64,000 bases of DNA from CAZAEB01 sp964484095 (GCA_964484095.1 CAZAEB010000001.1:21186-85185), one strand, 5' to 3'. Positions 23,887 to 35,085 are shown, counted from the stretch's first letter. Numbers and translations: made by a program. Notes: a model not told the origin generated them from the sequence alone.

Positions 23887-25989
23887 TTACTTACTCTTAT
23901 TTGCAATAATCTCGTCCTGAACATTTCTAGGCACCTCCTGATAATGAGAAGGTTCCATATAAAAAGAACCCCTACCTTGAGTAAGGCTCCTTATTATTGT
24001 AGCATACCCGCGAACCTCTGCAAGAGGAACCTTAGCATTAACTACCCTCATCTGACCTCGAGACTCTGTTCCTAAAATTTGAGCTCTTCTCCCAGAAAGA
24101 TCGCCAATAACTGTTCCTAAATATTCTTCAGGAACAGAAACCTCCAGCTTCATAATAGGTTCAAGCAGGGTAGGATTAGCCTTTTTGGCCGTATTTTGAA
24201 AAGCCATTGAGCCAGCAATTTTAAAGGCCATATCAGAAGAATCAACATCGTGATAACTTCCATCATAAACGGCCACTTTTAAGTCAACAAATGGAAAACC
24301 AGCTACAATCCCTTTTTCCATCGCTTCAACGACACCTTTTTCGATAGCAGGAATATATACTGCTGGAATTGCTGCCCCTCTAATTTCTGAAACAAATTCA
24401 AATCCGCTGCCTCTTTCTTTGGGTTCTATTCTAATCAAACAGTGTCCATACTGACCACGACCACCGGTTTGACGAATATATTTTCCTTCTCCATTTTCAG
24501 TTGTGGTCACTGTTTCTCTGAAAGCCACTTGAGGCTTGCCAACTACAACATCAACACCAAACTCTCGTCGCATTCTTTCTACCAAAATCTCAAGATGAAG
24601 TTCTCCCATCCCGGCGATAATTGTCTGACCAGTCTCATGATCTACCTTAGTCACAAAGGTAGGATCTTCTTCGGCCAATTTATTCAAAGATTGGCCAAGT
24701 TTTTCCTGATCGGTTTTAGTTTTTGGTTCGATCGCCAAAGAAATTACCGGCTCTGGAAAACTTATTGACTCATAGACTATTGGATTGGCAGAATCGCATA
24801 AAGTATGACCGGTAGTTGACTCTCTTAAGCCAATAACAGCTATAATCTCTCCAGCATAAGCCTCTTCGATTCCTTCTTTTTTATCGGCATGCATCAACAA
24901 CAACCGACCTATTCTTTCATTTTTTGACTTGGTCGCGTTCAAGATGCTTGATCCTGACTTTAGCGTTCCTGAATATATTCTTAAATAGCTAAGCCTACCC
25001 ACATGAGGATCTGTTTGAACTTTAAAGAGCAAAGCAGAAAAAGGAGCTTTCTTATCCGCAAATCTCTCTTCTTCTTTTTCAGTTTTTGGATTTATTCCCT
25101 TTGCCGAAGGAATATCTAAAGGCGAAGGAAGAAAATCAATCACCCCATCCAAAACCGGCTGAATGCATTTGTTTCTCCAAGCAGCTCCGCAATAAATCGG
25201 CACCAACTGGTTAGCGATAACCGCCTTTCTCAAACCCACTTTAAGTTCTTCAACTTCAATCTCTTCATCATTTAAAAATCTCTCCATTAGGCTCTCATCA
25301 TAAGTGCAAATATTTTCCACCAACCGTTGTCTTTTTTCTTTCAACTGTTGCCTATATTCTTCAGGAACTTCGCTCACAGTATATTCAACTCCCAGTTCAT
25401 CCTTATCCCAAATAAGCATTTTTTGATCGATAACAGAGATTATTCCTTTAAAATCGTGTTCTTTTCCAACTGGAATTGTCATAATTGCCAGCTTAGTGCC
25501 AAATCTATCGTTAATCATCGATACGGTGTTTTCAAAATCAGCGCCAATTTTATCCATTTTATTGACAAAAACTAGCCTTGGCACCCGATATTTATCAGCC
25601 TGATGCCAAACCGTTTCCGATTGAGCCTGAACCCCTTCTTCAGCATCAAAAACCATAATTGCTCCGTCTAAAACCCTTAACGATCTTTCCACCTCAGCTG
25701 TAAAATCAACATGACCCGGGGTGTCAATTACATTTAGACGATACTCTTTCCAAAAAGTAGTAATTGCCGCTGATACGATAGTAATTCCACGTTCGCGCTC
25801 CTGATCCATCCAATCAGTAACTGTAGTTCCTTCATCAATACTGCCTACTTTATAAGACTTTCCCGTATAGAAAAGAATCCTTTCAGTAGTAGTTGTCTTG
25901 CCGGCATCAATGTGAGCAATAATACCAATATTTCTCACCTTTTCCATCGGCATGTTTCTATCTTTTGTTACTATGATTTGATTAGCCAT
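23887..25989 (-). CDS. fusA: Elongation factor G
   Basis: EF-G catalyses translocation and, with RRF, ribosome recycling. The 700-aa protein is full length with G1 AHIDAGKTTTTER, G2/G3 DTPGHVDFT, G4 NKMDKIGAD and all five domains, including domain IV around GRGQYGHCLIRIEP and the C-terminal SLTQGRGSFYMEPSHYQEVP. The upstream rpsG spacer contains a short 7-bp hairpin. The start has no strong Shine-Dalgarno sequence. Confidence 0.99.
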   Translation of the reverse strand: MANQIIVTKDRNMPMEKVRNIGIIAHIDAGKTTTTERILFYTGKSYKVGSIDEGTTVTDWMDQERERGITIVSAAITTFWKEYRLNVIDTPGHVDFTAEVERSLRVLDGAIMVFDAEEGVQAQSETVWHQADKYRVPRLVFVNKMDKIGADFENTVSMINDRFGTKLAIMTIPVGKEHDFKGIISVIDQKMLIWDKDELGVEYTVSEVPEEYRQQLKEKRQRLVENICTYDESLMERFLNDEEIEVEELKVGLRKAVIANQLVPIYCGAAWRNKCIQPVLDGVIDFLPSPLDIPSAKGINPKTEKEEERFADKKAPFSALLFKVQTDPHVGRLSYLRIYSGTLKSGSSILNATKSKNERIGRLLLMHADKKEGIEEAYAGEIIAVIGLRESTTGHTLCDSANPIVYESISFPEPVISLAIEPKTKTDQEKLGQSLNKLAEEDPTFVTKVDHETGQTIIAGMGELHLEILVERMRREFGVDVVVGKPQVAFRETVTTTENGEGKYIRQTGGRGQYGHCLIRIEPKERGSGFEFVSEIRGAAIPAVYIPAIEKGVVEAMEKGIVAGFPFVDLKVAVYDGSYHDVDSSDMAFKIAGSMAFQNTAKKANPTLLEPIMKLEVSVPEEYLGTVIGDLSGRRAQILGTESRGQMRVVNAKVPLAEVRGYATIIRSLTQGRGSFYMEPSHYQEVPRNVQDEIIANKSK

Positions 25990-25999
25990 TATTATATCT

Positions 26000-26015
26000 A
26001 CTTATTAAAATAAGT
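26000..26015 (-). other. Small stem-loop between rpsG and fusA
   Basis: ACTTATT and AATAAGT form a 7-bp stem with a 2-nt spacer, 10 nt before the fusA ATG. It has no T-run and so is not an intrinsic terminator. It could affect fusA translation or be an RNA-processing site; it could also be chance in AT-rich DNA. Confidence 0.3.
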
Positions 26016-26037
26016 GTGAAAAATATTTTTAACTATT

Positions 26038-26517
26038 TTACCAGCGAAGATGGGAAAACGCTGTGTTTGCTTCAGCTATCTTTTCAATCTCTTCTTTTTT
26101 TGCCATCGCTCCGCCACCCCGACTGTAACCCTCAATAATCTCTGTCGCTAATTTTTCAAAAAAATTATGAAACTCCGAATTTGAACGAGTTCTTGCCGCA
26201 GACACCATCCAACGAATAGCTAAAGTTTCTTGACGTTGACCTCTAACTAAAGAGGGCACCTGATATGTTGCTCCTCCAACTCTTCTTGACCTTACCTCAA
26301 CACGAGGACGAACATTATCTACTGTTGATAAAAAAACTTCAAGGGGGTCCTTTTTAAGTTTCTTTTCAATTAAATCAAACGCACTATATACATGTTTTTG
26401 AGCAATGGTTTTTTTGCCATTGACCATCACCTTGTTAATAAGCCTGCTTACTAATATATTTTTATAAATTGGATCTGGAAGAGAGGGTCTTTTTTTTATG
26501 TTCCCTTTTCTGCTCAT
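26038..26517 (-). CDS. rpsG: 30S ribosomal protein S7 (uS7)
   Basis: uS7 nucleates assembly of the 30S head. The 159-aa protein has SRLINKVMVNGKKTIAQK, DNVRPRVEVRSRRVGGATYQVPSLV and RWMVSAARTRSNSEFHNFFEKLATEI, all typical. The gene starts 9 nt after rpsL, the standard str order. Confidence 0.98.
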   Translation of the reverse strand: MSRKGNIKKRPSLPDPIYKNILVSRLINKVMVNGKKTIAQKHVYSAFDLIEKKLKKDPLEVFLSTVDNVRPRVEVRSRRVGGATYQVPSLVRGQRQETLAIRWMVSAARTRSNSEFHNFFEKLATEIIEGYSRGGGAMAKKEEIEKIAEANTAFSHLRW

Positions 26518-26526
26518 TTTTTTATA

Positions 26527-26976
26527 CTACTCTGCTGCCGGAGCAGAAGCCTCGATTGATTCTTTAACTCCATCTTTTTTGACACCATATTTACTTCTTG
26601 ACTGCTTTCTTCCCATCACTGCCTCTGCGTCATATTTGCCTCTAATAATGTGGTAGCGAACTCCCGGCAAATCTCTCACTTTCCCGCCGCGAACCATAAC
26701 TACCGCATGTTCTGCAATATTATGACCAATACCAGGAATATATACCGTCATTTCTCTCTTGTTAGAAAGCCTAACCTTAGCTACTTTTCTCATTGCCGAA
26801 TGAGGCTTTTTAGGCGGCATAGTCTTTATCATTGTTACTACGCCTCGCTTTTGCGGATTTACACTAACCACCATTCGATTTTTAACACTATTAAAACTCC
26901 CTCGCAATGCAGGGCTTTTAATTTTGTTTTTAACCTTACTGCGACCTTTTCGAATTAGTTGATTAAATGTAGGCAT
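26527..26976 (-). CDS. rpsL: 30S ribosomal protein S12 (uS12)
   Basis: uS12 is in the decoding centre. The ATG at 26974-26976 gives 149 residues starting [12 protein letters not shown] and lies 10 nt after the rpoC stop; a TTG further up was rejected. The accuracy region [17 protein letters not shown] (Asn of the usual KPNSA replaced by His) and [18 protein letters not shown] are visible. About 15 extra residues ([11 protein letters not shown]) extend the C-terminus. Confidence 0.97.
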   Translation of the reverse strand: MPTFNQLIRKGRSKVKNKIKSPALRGSFNSVKNRMVVSVNPQKRGVVTMIKTMPPKKPHSAMRKVAKVRLSNKREMTVYIPGIGHNIAEHAVVMVRGGKVRDLPGVRYHIIRGKYDAEAVMGRKQSRSKYGVKKDGVKESIEASAPAAE

Positions 26977-26986
26977 AAGTTTTCCT

Positions 26987-29900
26987 TTACTCAATCTTGG
27001 CTCTATCTGGGCTAATTGGAATTAAGCGACCAATGATAACATTTTCCTTCAAACCTATCAACCGGTCTTCTTTTCCTAAAATCGCCGCTTCTGTTAAAAC
27101 ATTAGTGGTTTCTTGGAATGAGGCTGCCGACAGCCAAGAAGTCGTGCTTAAGGCTGCCTGAGTAATTCCCAGGATTACCTGTTTACCAGTCGCTGGCTTG
27201 CCTTTTTCCTTTGCAACCCTCTTGTTTTCCTCAATAAAAGCTGGTTCCTCAATATGAGAACCTGCCAAAAACTCAGTATCGCCACTACTAGTTATTCTAA
27301 TCTTGATGCTCATCTCTCTGATTATTACCTCAAAATGCTTGTCATGAATACTAATTCCCTGAGATTCATAAACTTTTTGAACCTCTTCTAAAAGATATCT
27401 TTGTGCTTGAGAAATACCTCTAACACTGGCAATCTCTCTGATATCCAAAGTGCCGCTAGCAAGCTGAGTTCCTTTGCTAATTTCCTCTCCTTCCTTAACT
27501 AAAAGTTGGCTGGATAGGGGAATATTATACTCAGAAACAATCTCTTTGCCCTTTTCCTTTCCAAATATCTTCACTTGCCAACCATCAGTCTTTTCTTTAA
27601 TGTTTATCGTCCCAGCAATATCCCCCAATGACGAAAGTCCTTTTGGGGTTCGCACCTCGAAAAGCTCCTGAACTCGCGGCAACCCTTGGGTAACGTCCAA
27701 GCCAATAACTCCTCCCGAATGTTTTGTTCTTAAGGTAAGCTGAGTTCCTGGCTCACCGATTGATTGAGCAGCAATAATTCCTGCCGGAGAGCCAACTTTT
27801 ATCATTTGTCGGTCAGACAAATCCCAACCGTAACATTTAGCGCAAATGCCGTATTTTGTTTTACAGATAAGCGGTGACCTTACTATCACCTCAAAAACTC
27901 CCAATGCAACAACCTTTGTAGTCATCTCTTCATTAAGAAGTTCACCTTTCTTAAATACAACTTTACCTGTTTTTGGATTTTTGACTGGTTTGGCAAGAAC
28001 TCTGCCAATGATCCTTAATCCAAAATTATCTTTTCTTTCTCCTTGGTTTTCAATTACTATCCCATCTTTAGTTTTACAATCTTCTTCTCTTACCAAAGCT
28101 CCATGAGCAGCATCCACCAGTCTTCGAGTCAGATAACCAGCATCAGCAGTTTTCAAAGCAGTATCAGTCAATCCTTTTCTAGACCCCCTTGCTCCGGTAA
28201 CATACTCAAATACTGAAAGACCTTCTCTAAAGTTAGATTTAGTCGGCAAAGGAACAATTCTACCTAAAGGATCAACAACCAGACCCCTCATTCCGGAAAT
28301 TTGCTTAATCTGATCTCTGCTAACCCGCTTCGCTCCTGCATCACTCATTAATTTAATCGGAGCGTCAACGCTTAAAGAGCTCCAAATAATTGAGGCAATT
28401 TTTTCTGTTGTTTCAAGCCAAACATCCCGACTCAAGCTTTCTTTTTCCTGCTTAGTAATTAACCCCTCGTTATAGTTCTCCTCAATTTCTGCAACGCGCG
28501 CATTTGATTCGGCAATAATCTGCGGTTTTTGGTCTGATTGTCCACAGTCAGTTATAGCTAAAGAGATTCCTGATTTGGTCATTTCTCTAAATCCGAAATC
28601 TTTTACTTTGTCGATTAATTTTACATATTCTTTCAAATTTAAATTTTTATAAACACGTGTCAATAAATCCTTAATGACTTTACTATTAACAGACTCGTTG
28701 ATAAACTCAAAGTCTTCAGGAAGGAATTTATTAAAAACAACTCTTCCGGCAGTTGTTAGCATCCATTTACCACCCTCATCCTTAACTCCAATAAGCTCTC
28801 TTGTCTTAATTTCACCAACATCGTAATAATATTCAACCTCGTCGTAAGTTGAAAATACCCGAACTAATTTTAAGGCTTCCTTTTGGTCTTTCCCTAAAAG
28901 ACCAAGGTCACTTTCTCTTATCGAGGTCGCATAGTAACATCCTACTGCCATTTCTTTTCCAGGAACATTTACCGGACTGCCATCTGATGGTTTCAAGACA
29001 TTTTTGGTAGCAAGCATAAGCTTTCTTGACTCTTTTTGAGCCTCCTTAGACAAAGGCAATAAAACTCCCATCTGATCTCCATCAAAATCAGCATTAAATC
29101 CAGAACAAACGCAGGGATGAAGCCTGATTGCCAAACCGTCAACCAAAACAGGTTTGAATGCCTGAATTGAAAGTTTATGTAAGGTGGGGGCACGATTTAG
29201 CAAAATATAGTTGTCCTTCACAACCTCATCTAAAATATCATAAGTTTCGGGTATTTTGTGATCAAGCAGTGTTTTAGCGCTTTTAATATTAGGAGCTGTT
29301 CCTCTAAGCATCAATTCTCGCAAAATATACGGCCTAAAAATTTCTAAAGCAATGTCTTTTGGCAGGCCACACTCATTTAATTTCAACTCAGGACCAACCA
29401 CAATAACACTTCGCCCAGAATAATCTACTCTTTTACCTAGCAGGTTTTTCCTAAATCTCCCTTTTTTGCCCTTAAGTAGGTCGGACAAAGATCGAGGAAC
29501 TCTTCTACCAATAGATGCTCTTCTTTTAGCTCCTTTAGTAGCGTCAATTAAGACATCCACTGCTTCTTGAAGCATTCTTTTTTCATTTCTAAGAATAATA
29601 TCCGGCGCTCCCAGCCCAATTAGTCTTTTTAACCGATTGTTTCTATTAATCACCCTCCTGTAAAGATCGTTAAGATCTGAAGTGGCAAATCTTCCTCCAG
29701 TTAACTGAACCATTGGCCGCAAGTCAGGCGGAATAACCGGCAAAACTTTCAAAACCATCTGAGACGGCTCAGTGTCTGATTTAATAAACCCTTTAAGTAG
29801 TCTTAATTTCTGAGTTAATTTCTTCTTTTTTTGATGACTGGACGTTTTCTCTATCTGAGCTCTAACCGTCTTGATTAACTTTTTTAAATCCATTCTCTTA

Positions 29901-30736
29901 ATAATTTCCAAAATTGCTTCACTACCCATCCCTAATTCTAAAAAGTTGTCGGCATTAAATTGAGAAAGATAGAAAAGCTCTTCCTCGGATAAAGTTGATA
30001 AGGGCTTGGCTTTCTTAATTTTATCTTGAAGCAATTGATGTAACTGCTCAATCTTCTTTTTCTCTACTTGCTGCTCCTCTTCAGCCTTTTTCTTTTTCTG
30101 TCGGTAGCTAACCTCAATTTCTTTTTGAGCAATTAAAAGCTGATCCTTGTTTTTAATCTTTTTAGCCAAATTTTCCTTTTCGCCTTTCTCTTGGCTGAAA
30201 TACTCTTTTAGTCTTTCCCCTGTCTGCTCTTTTAACTCATCAGTTTTTTCTTTAACTCCTTGTTTAAGTGTTTTAATCGCCGGTTTAACCGCGCTTTTAT
30301 CAATATCGATTACTAAATATCTAGCAAAATATATCACCGCTTCGAGCTCTTTTTGAGGAATTCCCAAAACTGCTGACAATGGAAGAGGATGATTTTTCAA
30401 AAACCAAATATGAACCACTGGAACGGCTAAAACAATATGGCCCATTCTTTCTCGACGAACCTTGGAATGAGTTACCTCAACACCACATTTATCACAAATA
30501 ACTCCCCTAAACCTTATTTTTTTGTATTTTCCACAATAACATTCCCAGTCTTTTATAGGCCCAAATATCCGCTCGCAAAAAAGACCGTCTTTTTCCGGAC
30601 GCCAGGTTCGATAATTTATCGTTTCCGGCTTAGTTACCTCACCATAAGAGGTCTCCAAAATTTCTTCAGGAGAAAACAACTTAATTCTTAAACCCTTAAA
30701 GTCAACAACGTTTTTGTTAAACAGATTATCACTCAT
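26987..30736 (-). CDS. rpoC: DNA-directed RNA polymerase subunit beta'
   Basis: Beta' holds the catalytic Mg of RNA polymerase. The 1249-aa protein has the N-terminal zinc ribbon [20 protein letters not shown], the catalytic loop NADFDGDQM, the bridge helix region and the second zinc site [15 protein letters not shown], and the trigger-loop region [10 protein letters not shown] lysine/glutamate-rich coiled insertion lies around residues 150-260. No large beta'-insertion is seen. It overlaps the end of rpoB by 8 nt. Confidence 0.99.
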   Translation of the reverse strand: MSDNLFNKNVVDFKGLRIKLFSPEEILETSYGEVTKPETINYRTWRPEKDGLFCERIFGPIKDWECYCGKYKKIRFRGVICDKCGVEVTHSKVRRERMGHIVLAVPVVHIWFLKNHPLPLSAVLGIPQKELEAVIYFARYLVIDIDKSAVKPAIKTLKQGVKEKTDELKEQTGERLKEYFSQEKGEKENLAKKIKNKDQLLIAQKEIEVSYRQKKKKAEEEQQVEKKKIEQLHQLLQDKIKKAKPLSTLSEEELFYLSQFNADNFLELGMGSEAILEIIKRMDLKKLIKTVRAQIEKTSSHQKKKKLTQKLRLLKGFIKSDTEPSQMVLKVLPVIPPDLRPMVQLTGGRFATSDLNDLYRRVINRNNRLKRLIGLGAPDIILRNEKRMLQEAVDVLIDATKGAKRRASIGRRVPRSLSDLLKGKKGRFRKNLLGKRVDYSGRSVIVVGPELKLNECGLPKDIALEIFRPYILRELMLRGTAPNIKSAKTLLDHKIPETYDILDEVVKDNYILLNRAPTLHKLSIQAFKPVLVDGLAIRLHPCVCSGFNADFDGDQMGVLLPLSKEAQKESRKLMLATKNVLKPSDGSPVNVPGKEMAVGCYYATSIRESDLGLLGKDQKEALKLVRVFSTYDEVEYYYDVGEIKTRELIGVKDEGGKWMLTTAGRVVFNKFLPEDFEFINESVNSKVIKDLLTRVYKNLNLKEYVKLIDKVKDFGFREMTKSGISLAITDCGQSDQKPQIIAESNARVAEIEENYNEGLITKQEKESLSRDVWLETTEKIASIIWSSLSVDAPIKLMSDAGAKRVSRDQIKQISGMRGLVVDPLGRIVPLPTKSNFREGLSVFEYVTGARGSRKGLTDTALKTADAGYLTRRLVDAAHGALVREEDCKTKDGIVIENQGERKDNFGLRIIGRVLAKPVKNPKTGKVVFKKGELLNEEMTTKVVALGVFEVIVRSPLICKTKYGICAKCYGWDLSDRQMIKVGSPAGIIAAQSIGEPGTQLTLRTKHSGGVIGLDVTQGLPRVQELFEVRTPKGLSSLGDIAGTINIKEKTDGWQVKIFGKEKGKEIVSEYNIPLSSQLLVKEGEEISKGTQLASGTLDIREIASVRGISQAQRYLLEEVQKVYESQGISIHDKHFEVIIREMSIKIRITSSGDTEFLAGSHIEEPAFIEENKRVAKEKGKPATGKQVILGITQAALSTTSWLSAASFQETTNVLTEAAILGKEDRLIGLKENVIIGRLIPISPDRAKIE

Positions 30737-33700
30737 CAGTAGTTTCCTCCTTCATCACTACCCCTGTTGGATAGACCTTAAGACCTAACCCGGCAAGCTC
30801 TTTAACCAAAACCTTAAAGGATTCCGGCAAGGTGGGTTCGGGAATTTCTTGACCTTTAATAATCGCCTGAAAAGCCTTAGCTCTTCCCTCAATATCATCC
30901 GATTTTATCGTCAACATTTCCTGTAAAACATGAGAGGCTCGGTGAGCTTCCAATGCCCAAACCTCCATTTCTCCCAACCTCTGACCACCCATTCTTGTCT
31001 TTCCTCCTAAGGGTTGTTGAGTAACTAAGGAATAAGGTCCTGTAGATCTGGCGTGAACCTTATCTTCAGCCATATGATGAAGCTTGGTTATATAACCAAC
31101 ACCAACAGCTACTTCCTGATCATAAGGCTCTCCGCTTTTGCCATCATACAAAACAAACTTACCCGAAACCGGCAAGCCTGCTTTTTTAATCAGACTAATA
31201 ATTGTCTCTTCAGAAATATTTTCGAAAGAAGGAACAGCATACTTTTCTCCTAATTTTATTCCTGCCATTCCCAAATGAACCTCCAAAATCTGACCAAGAT
31301 TCATTCTGGCAATAACCGACAAAGGAGAAATTACCACATCAATGGGAGTTCCATCGGGAAGACGAGGCATATCATAAACAGGCAAAATTCTACCAATTAC
31401 CCCTTTATTTCCATGTCTACCAGCCAGCTTGTCTCCCTCGCGAACTTTCCTCAGTTGAGCAACTAATACTTTAACAATTTTGTTAACCCCAGAAGGAAGC
31501 TCGTCACCTTTACTTCTATCTAAAATTTGAACACCAATGACGGTGCCACCCTCACCATGAGGAACTTTTAAGCTGGTATCTTTTACATCTTTTGCCTTTT
31601 CTCCAAAAATTGCTCGTAAAAGTCTTTCCTCGGCTGTTAACTCTTTTTCTCCTTTTGGTTCAACTTTTCCTACCAAAATATCACTCGGACCAACTTTAGA
31701 ACCAATCAAAATCATTCCATCCTCTGTTAATCTAGCCAAATCCGCTTCTGAAACACCAGGTATGTCACGAGTAAGCTCTTCTGGTCCCAGTTTGGTATCT
31801 ACAACCTGAGCCTCATATTCAGCAATTTGAACCGAAGTTAACAAATCCTCTTTTACTAGTCTGTCAGAAACAAGAATCGAATCTTCATATCCCAATCCCT
31901 CAATACAAGCATAAGCAACAACCAGATTTTTCCCCAAAGCCAACTCTCCTCCTTGGGTAGCCGGTCCATCGGCTAATAAATCTCCCTTTTCAACCTGTTG
32001 GCCTATGGCCACCACCGGTTTTTGATTGTAGCAAGTTCCGTTAGGACTGGTTCGCTGATATTTGAAAAGATTGTAAACATGTTCTCCTTTTTTAATCTCA
32101 ACTACTCCATTAACAATGTCTTTTTTAGAATTTGGTTTGACAACAATCTTTGAAGAGTCAACATAAACCACCTTACCGGCCGCTTGAGCAGTAATAATTC
32201 GATTCATTGCCCTTACCACCAATCCCTCCATTCCTGTACCAACCACAGGAGAGTCAGGATTCAAAAGTGGGACCGCTTGACACTGCATGTTTGAACCCAT
32301 AAGAGCCCTGTTAACTTCGTCATGATCAACAAAAGGAATCGTTGCCGCCGACATCCCCATAACCTGCTGTGGAGAATAGTCAATCAGTTGTACTTTGCTA
32401 ACTGGAGCCTCGGTAAACTCTCCCTGATAACGAACCGAAACTCTCTCAGCTGTGATAAAATTGTTTTTATCAGTCACAACGCCAGCATAGGTAATATAGT
32501 AGTCCATTTCATCATCAGCGGAAAGATATACAACCTCATCGGTAATTTTCACCTTTTGTTTTCCTTTTTGCTTAATTAACTTGGTTTTTCGGAAAGGAGT
32601 CTCCAAAAACCCATAATCATTAACCCGACTATATATAGCCAGATAGGTAACCAAGCCAATATTCATTCCTTCAGGTGATTTAATCGGACAGATGCGACCA
32701 TACTGAGAAGAATGAATATCTCGAATTGAAAAAGTGGCTCTTTCCCTGGTCAGTCCGCCTGGACCAATCACAGTTACTTTTCTTAGTATGTCCAACTCAG
32801 CCAACGGATTAGTTTGATCTAAAATTGCCGATAACTGAGAGGTTTTAAAAAATGAGTTAATTCCTGCCACTACCGGTTGAAAATTAACCATCTGAGAGGG
32901 TTTGATTTTATCTTCGGTACTAATAAGACTCATTCTCTCTTTTATTGCTCTTTCAAATCTGGCAACCGACCTTCTAAGCACTGACTGAGTGATAATCTCT
33001 CCCACTCTTCGCAATCGACGATTCCCCAAGTGATCAATATCATCTAATTTTGTTTCATCACCTTTTTGAAGATCAATTAAATACTTAACTGTTTTAATTA
33101 TATCTTGAGGCGTCAAAACCCAATTTTTCGGATCTTTATCGGGCAGATCAAGACCCAACCGACGATTTGCCTTGTAGCGACCAACTCTGCCGATCTCATA
33201 AGAGTGAATGTCGAAAAAAGACGTCTTAAAAAGATTGGTGGCGTTTTCTAAAACTAAAGGCTCTCCCGGTCGAAGTTTTCGATAAAATTCCAGTAAGGCT
33301 TCCTGACTATTTCTAGTAGAATCAATTTCTAGGGTAGGATCAATAAAATCAGAAAATTCCCTTCTCAAAACCTTATCGCTCTCAATACCCAAAGCCCTAA
33401 GAAGAACAGTGGCAGGAAACTTCCTACGACGATCTATTCGAGCATAAACAGTATTTTTTCTACCAACAAAAAACTCCAGCCAAGAACCTCTTAAAGGACG
33501 AATCTCTGCATGAAATAGTTTTTTGCCCGTGACAGGCTCGTCTTCAGAAGTAAAATAAATTCCAGGAGAACGAACCAGCTGATTAACCACTCCTCTTTCA
33601 ATGCCTCCAATAATAAAGGTTCCCTCCTCAGTAATTGTGGGAATATTAATTACAAATACTTCTTCGGTTTTTTCAACCTTTGTTCTTTTATTGATCAGCT

Positions 33701-33968
33701 TTACCTGAATAGTTAGTGGAGCGCAGTAAGAAACTCCTTTAAGTTTAGCCTTAAGTGGGGTAATTATCGGCTCACCGACAGCAATATCACCCAATTCAAC
33801 TCGCCAATTAGCACCAGTATAATCGTCAACTGGAGAAATTGACTGAAAAATCTCCTTAAGTCCATTGTTTAAAAACCAATCCCAAGACTCCTTTTGCACT
33901 AAGGTTAAACTTTCGACAGGCGGTAGTTGTAAATTTTTTCCTAAAAATATTCTTTTTGAGCCAGGCAT
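30729..33968 (-). CDS. rpoB: DNA-directed RNA polymerase subunit beta
   Basis: Beta forms one side of the RNA polymerase cleft. The 1079-aa protein has the rifampicin-region block SQLSAILDQTNPLAELDILRKVTVIGPGGLTRERA, then SSQYGRICPIKSPEGMNIGL, KLAGRHGNKGVIG and the C-terminal PLGGKTRMGGQRLGEMEVWALEAH. In the rif cluster the usual S-Q-F-M-D is SAILDQ, and the usual H-K-R-R is DILRKV, so the common rifampicin contacts differ. A consensus-like promoter and a terminator-like hairpin lie just upstream. No rplJ/rplL precede it; the upstream neighbour is mltG. Confidence 0.99.
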   Translation of the reverse strand: MPGSKRIFLGKNLQLPPVESLTLVQKESWDWFLNNGLKEIFQSISPVDDYTGANWRVELGDIAVGEPIITPLKAKLKGVSYCAPLTIQVKLINKRTKVEKTEEVFVINIPTITEEGTFIIGGIERGVVNQLVRSPGIYFTSEDEPVTGKKLFHAEIRPLRGSWLEFFVGRKNTVYARIDRRRKFPATVLLRALGIESDKVLRREFSDFIDPTLEIDSTRNSQEALLEFYRKLRPGEPLVLENATNLFKTSFFDIHSYEIGRVGRYKANRRLGLDLPDKDPKNWVLTPQDIIKTVKYLIDLQKGDETKLDDIDHLGNRRLRRVGEIITQSVLRRSVARFERAIKERMSLISTEDKIKPSQMVNFQPVVAGINSFFKTSQLSAILDQTNPLAELDILRKVTVIGPGGLTRERATFSIRDIHSSQYGRICPIKSPEGMNIGLVTYLAIYSRVNDYGFLETPFRKTKLIKQKGKQKVKITDEVVYLSADDEMDYYITYAGVVTDKNNFITAERVSVRYQGEFTEAPVSKVQLIDYSPQQVMGMSAATIPFVDHDEVNRALMGSNMQCQAVPLLNPDSPVVGTGMEGLVVRAMNRIITAQAAGKVVYVDSSKIVVKPNSKKDIVNGVVEIKKGEHVYNLFKYQRTSPNGTCYNQKPVVAIGQQVEKGDLLADGPATQGGELALGKNLVVAYACIEGLGYEDSILVSDRLVKEDLLTSVQIAEYEAQVVDTKLGPEELTRDIPGVSEADLARLTEDGMILIGSKVGPSDILVGKVEPKGEKELTAEERLLRAIFGEKAKDVKDTSLKVPHGEGGTVIGVQILDRSKGDELPSGVNKIVKVLVAQLRKVREGDKLAGRHGNKGVIGRILPVYDMPRLPDGTPIDVVISPLSVIARMNLGQILEVHLGMAGIKLGEKYAVPSFENISEETIISLIKKAGLPVSGKFVLYDGKSGEPYDQEVAVGVGYITKLHHMAEDKVHARSTGPYSLVTQQPLGGKTRMGGQRLGEMEVWALEAHRASHVLQEMLTIKSDDIEGRAKAFQAIIKGQEIPEPTLPESFKVLVKELAGLGLKVYPTGVVMKEETTDE

Positions 33969-33983
33969 TGGGTAAAAACAGCC

Positions 33984-34010
33984 AAAAAAATATCGCGGAC
34001 AAAAGTCCGC
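33984..34010 (-). terminator. Terminator-like hairpin in the rpoB leader
   Basis: On the minus strand GCGGAC-TTTT-GTCCGC forms a 6-bp stem with a 4-nt loop, extended by two more pairs past a mismatch, followed by seven T. It lies 15 nt before the rpoB ATG and 19 nt after the -10 box of the only clear promoter. The rpoBC transcript must therefore read through it. It may attenuate RNA polymerase synthesis; it may also end mltG transcription. Confidence 0.75.
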
Positions 34011-34028
34011 TATTTGCTTTAAGTTAAT

Positions 34029-34056
34029 ATTCTAACACGATTTTGGTAATTGTCAA
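34029..34056 (-). promoter_or_regulatory. Probable rpoBC promoter
   Basis: On the minus strand TTGACA (34056-34051) is followed after 16 nt by TAGAAT (34034-34029), preceded by TGT so that an extended -10 is also formed. It is the best sigma70-type promoter in the window. The predicted start site is near 34022, about 54 nt before the rpoB ATG. Confidence 0.8.
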
Positions 34057-34101
34057 TTATAAACCCACGACCTTGCGGTCTCGGCTTTGTTTTTCGCTTT
34101 C

Positions 34102-35082
34102 TCAAAATAAATACTTATCAATATTAGATTGATGCTCCTCATAGGTTGTGGAAAAGTGAATTTTTCCAGAAAGATCTGAAAGATAGAACCAGTATTCCGA
34201 ATTGATCGAATTAGCCACCGCCTCAAGAGAAGAAAGAGAGGGATTGCAAATCGGCTGAGGAGGAAGTCCTTTATTAAGATAGGTATTGTACGGAGAATCA
34301 ATCTTCAAATCAACTGATCCGACAAAGGGCCACCACTGACAATCAATCCTCCCCTCGCAAACACTGTTGGCCTTGACATATTGAGAAGAAGCATCAATTT
34401 GCAGGGCCCAATCGTTGTTTAATCTTTTTTTAATAATCCCAGCAACCAGCTGACGATCATTGTCAGTCTTTGCTTCCCTTTCTACCAGTGAAGCAACAAC
34501 TATCAACTGATCAAAAGAAAAATCATCCAGCTCATTTCCTTTTTGGATTTTCGCAACTTTTTTATCAAAATTTGTCAACATCATCTCGACCACTTTTTTT
34601 GCCGAACTACCAACCGGCACCAGATAGCTATCGGGGAAAAGACTACCTTCTTTTCCCAAGCTGGCAAGTAAAAAATCGGACCCTTTAATACCCAATTCTT
34701 TCTCCACTACACTGGCAATTTCCTCCCTTCTTAGTCCTTCCACCACCGTCAGCCACTGATCTAATTTACCGCTAGTTAGACTCTTGACAATCTGGTCAGT
34801 ACTCATTGTCTGGCTTAATCTAAATGATCCTGCTTGAATTTTGCCCATTAATCCCAACCGATAAGTTTCGACAATGAATAGATAACTGCTTTTTACCAGC
34901 CCTTCTTTTTTTAACCGAACAGCAATTGTTCTGGTAGGTTCGCCACGATTAACAACAAATACTTTTTCCTGACCGTTACTGGTCACCGGAGAAGTCACCC
35001 AGAGATAAAAAAGACAGAAACTAACTCCAACCACTAAAAACAGGATAAATAATGATGTTTTAAATGATTTTTTTTTAGCCAC
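34102..35082 (-). CDS. mltG: Endolytic murein transglycosylase MltG (YceG-like)
   Basis: MltG cleaves nascent peptidoglycan strands and is thought to end glycan synthesis. The 326-aa protein has one N-terminal membrane helix (residues 9-30), a LysM-like part, and the catalytic domain with VASLVEREAKTDNDRQLVAGIIKKRL, where the catalytic Glu lies in VEREA, and SPYNTYLNKGLPPQPICNP and FSTTYEEHQ. The start is GTG at 35080-35082 with GGAGG 8 nt before it. A GACC-GCAA-GGTC hairpin follows the stop but has no T-run. Confidence 0.95.
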   Translation of the reverse strand: MAKKKSFKTSLFILFLVVGVSFCLFYLWVTSPVTSNGQEKVFVVNRGEPTRTIAVRLKKEGLVKSSYLFIVETYRLGLMGKIQAGSFRLSQTMSTDQIVKSLTSGKLDQWLTVVEGLRREEIASVVEKELGIKGSDFLLASLGKEGSLFPDSYLVPVGSSAKKVVEMMLTNFDKKVAKIQKGNELDDFSFDQLIVVASLVEREAKTDNDRQLVAGIIKKRLNNDWALQIDASSQYVKANSVCEGRIDCQWWPFVGSVDLKIDSPYNTYLNKGLPPQPICNPSLSSLEAVANSINSEYWFYLSDLSGKIHFSTTYEEHQSNIDKYLF

Positions 35083-35085
35083 CAG

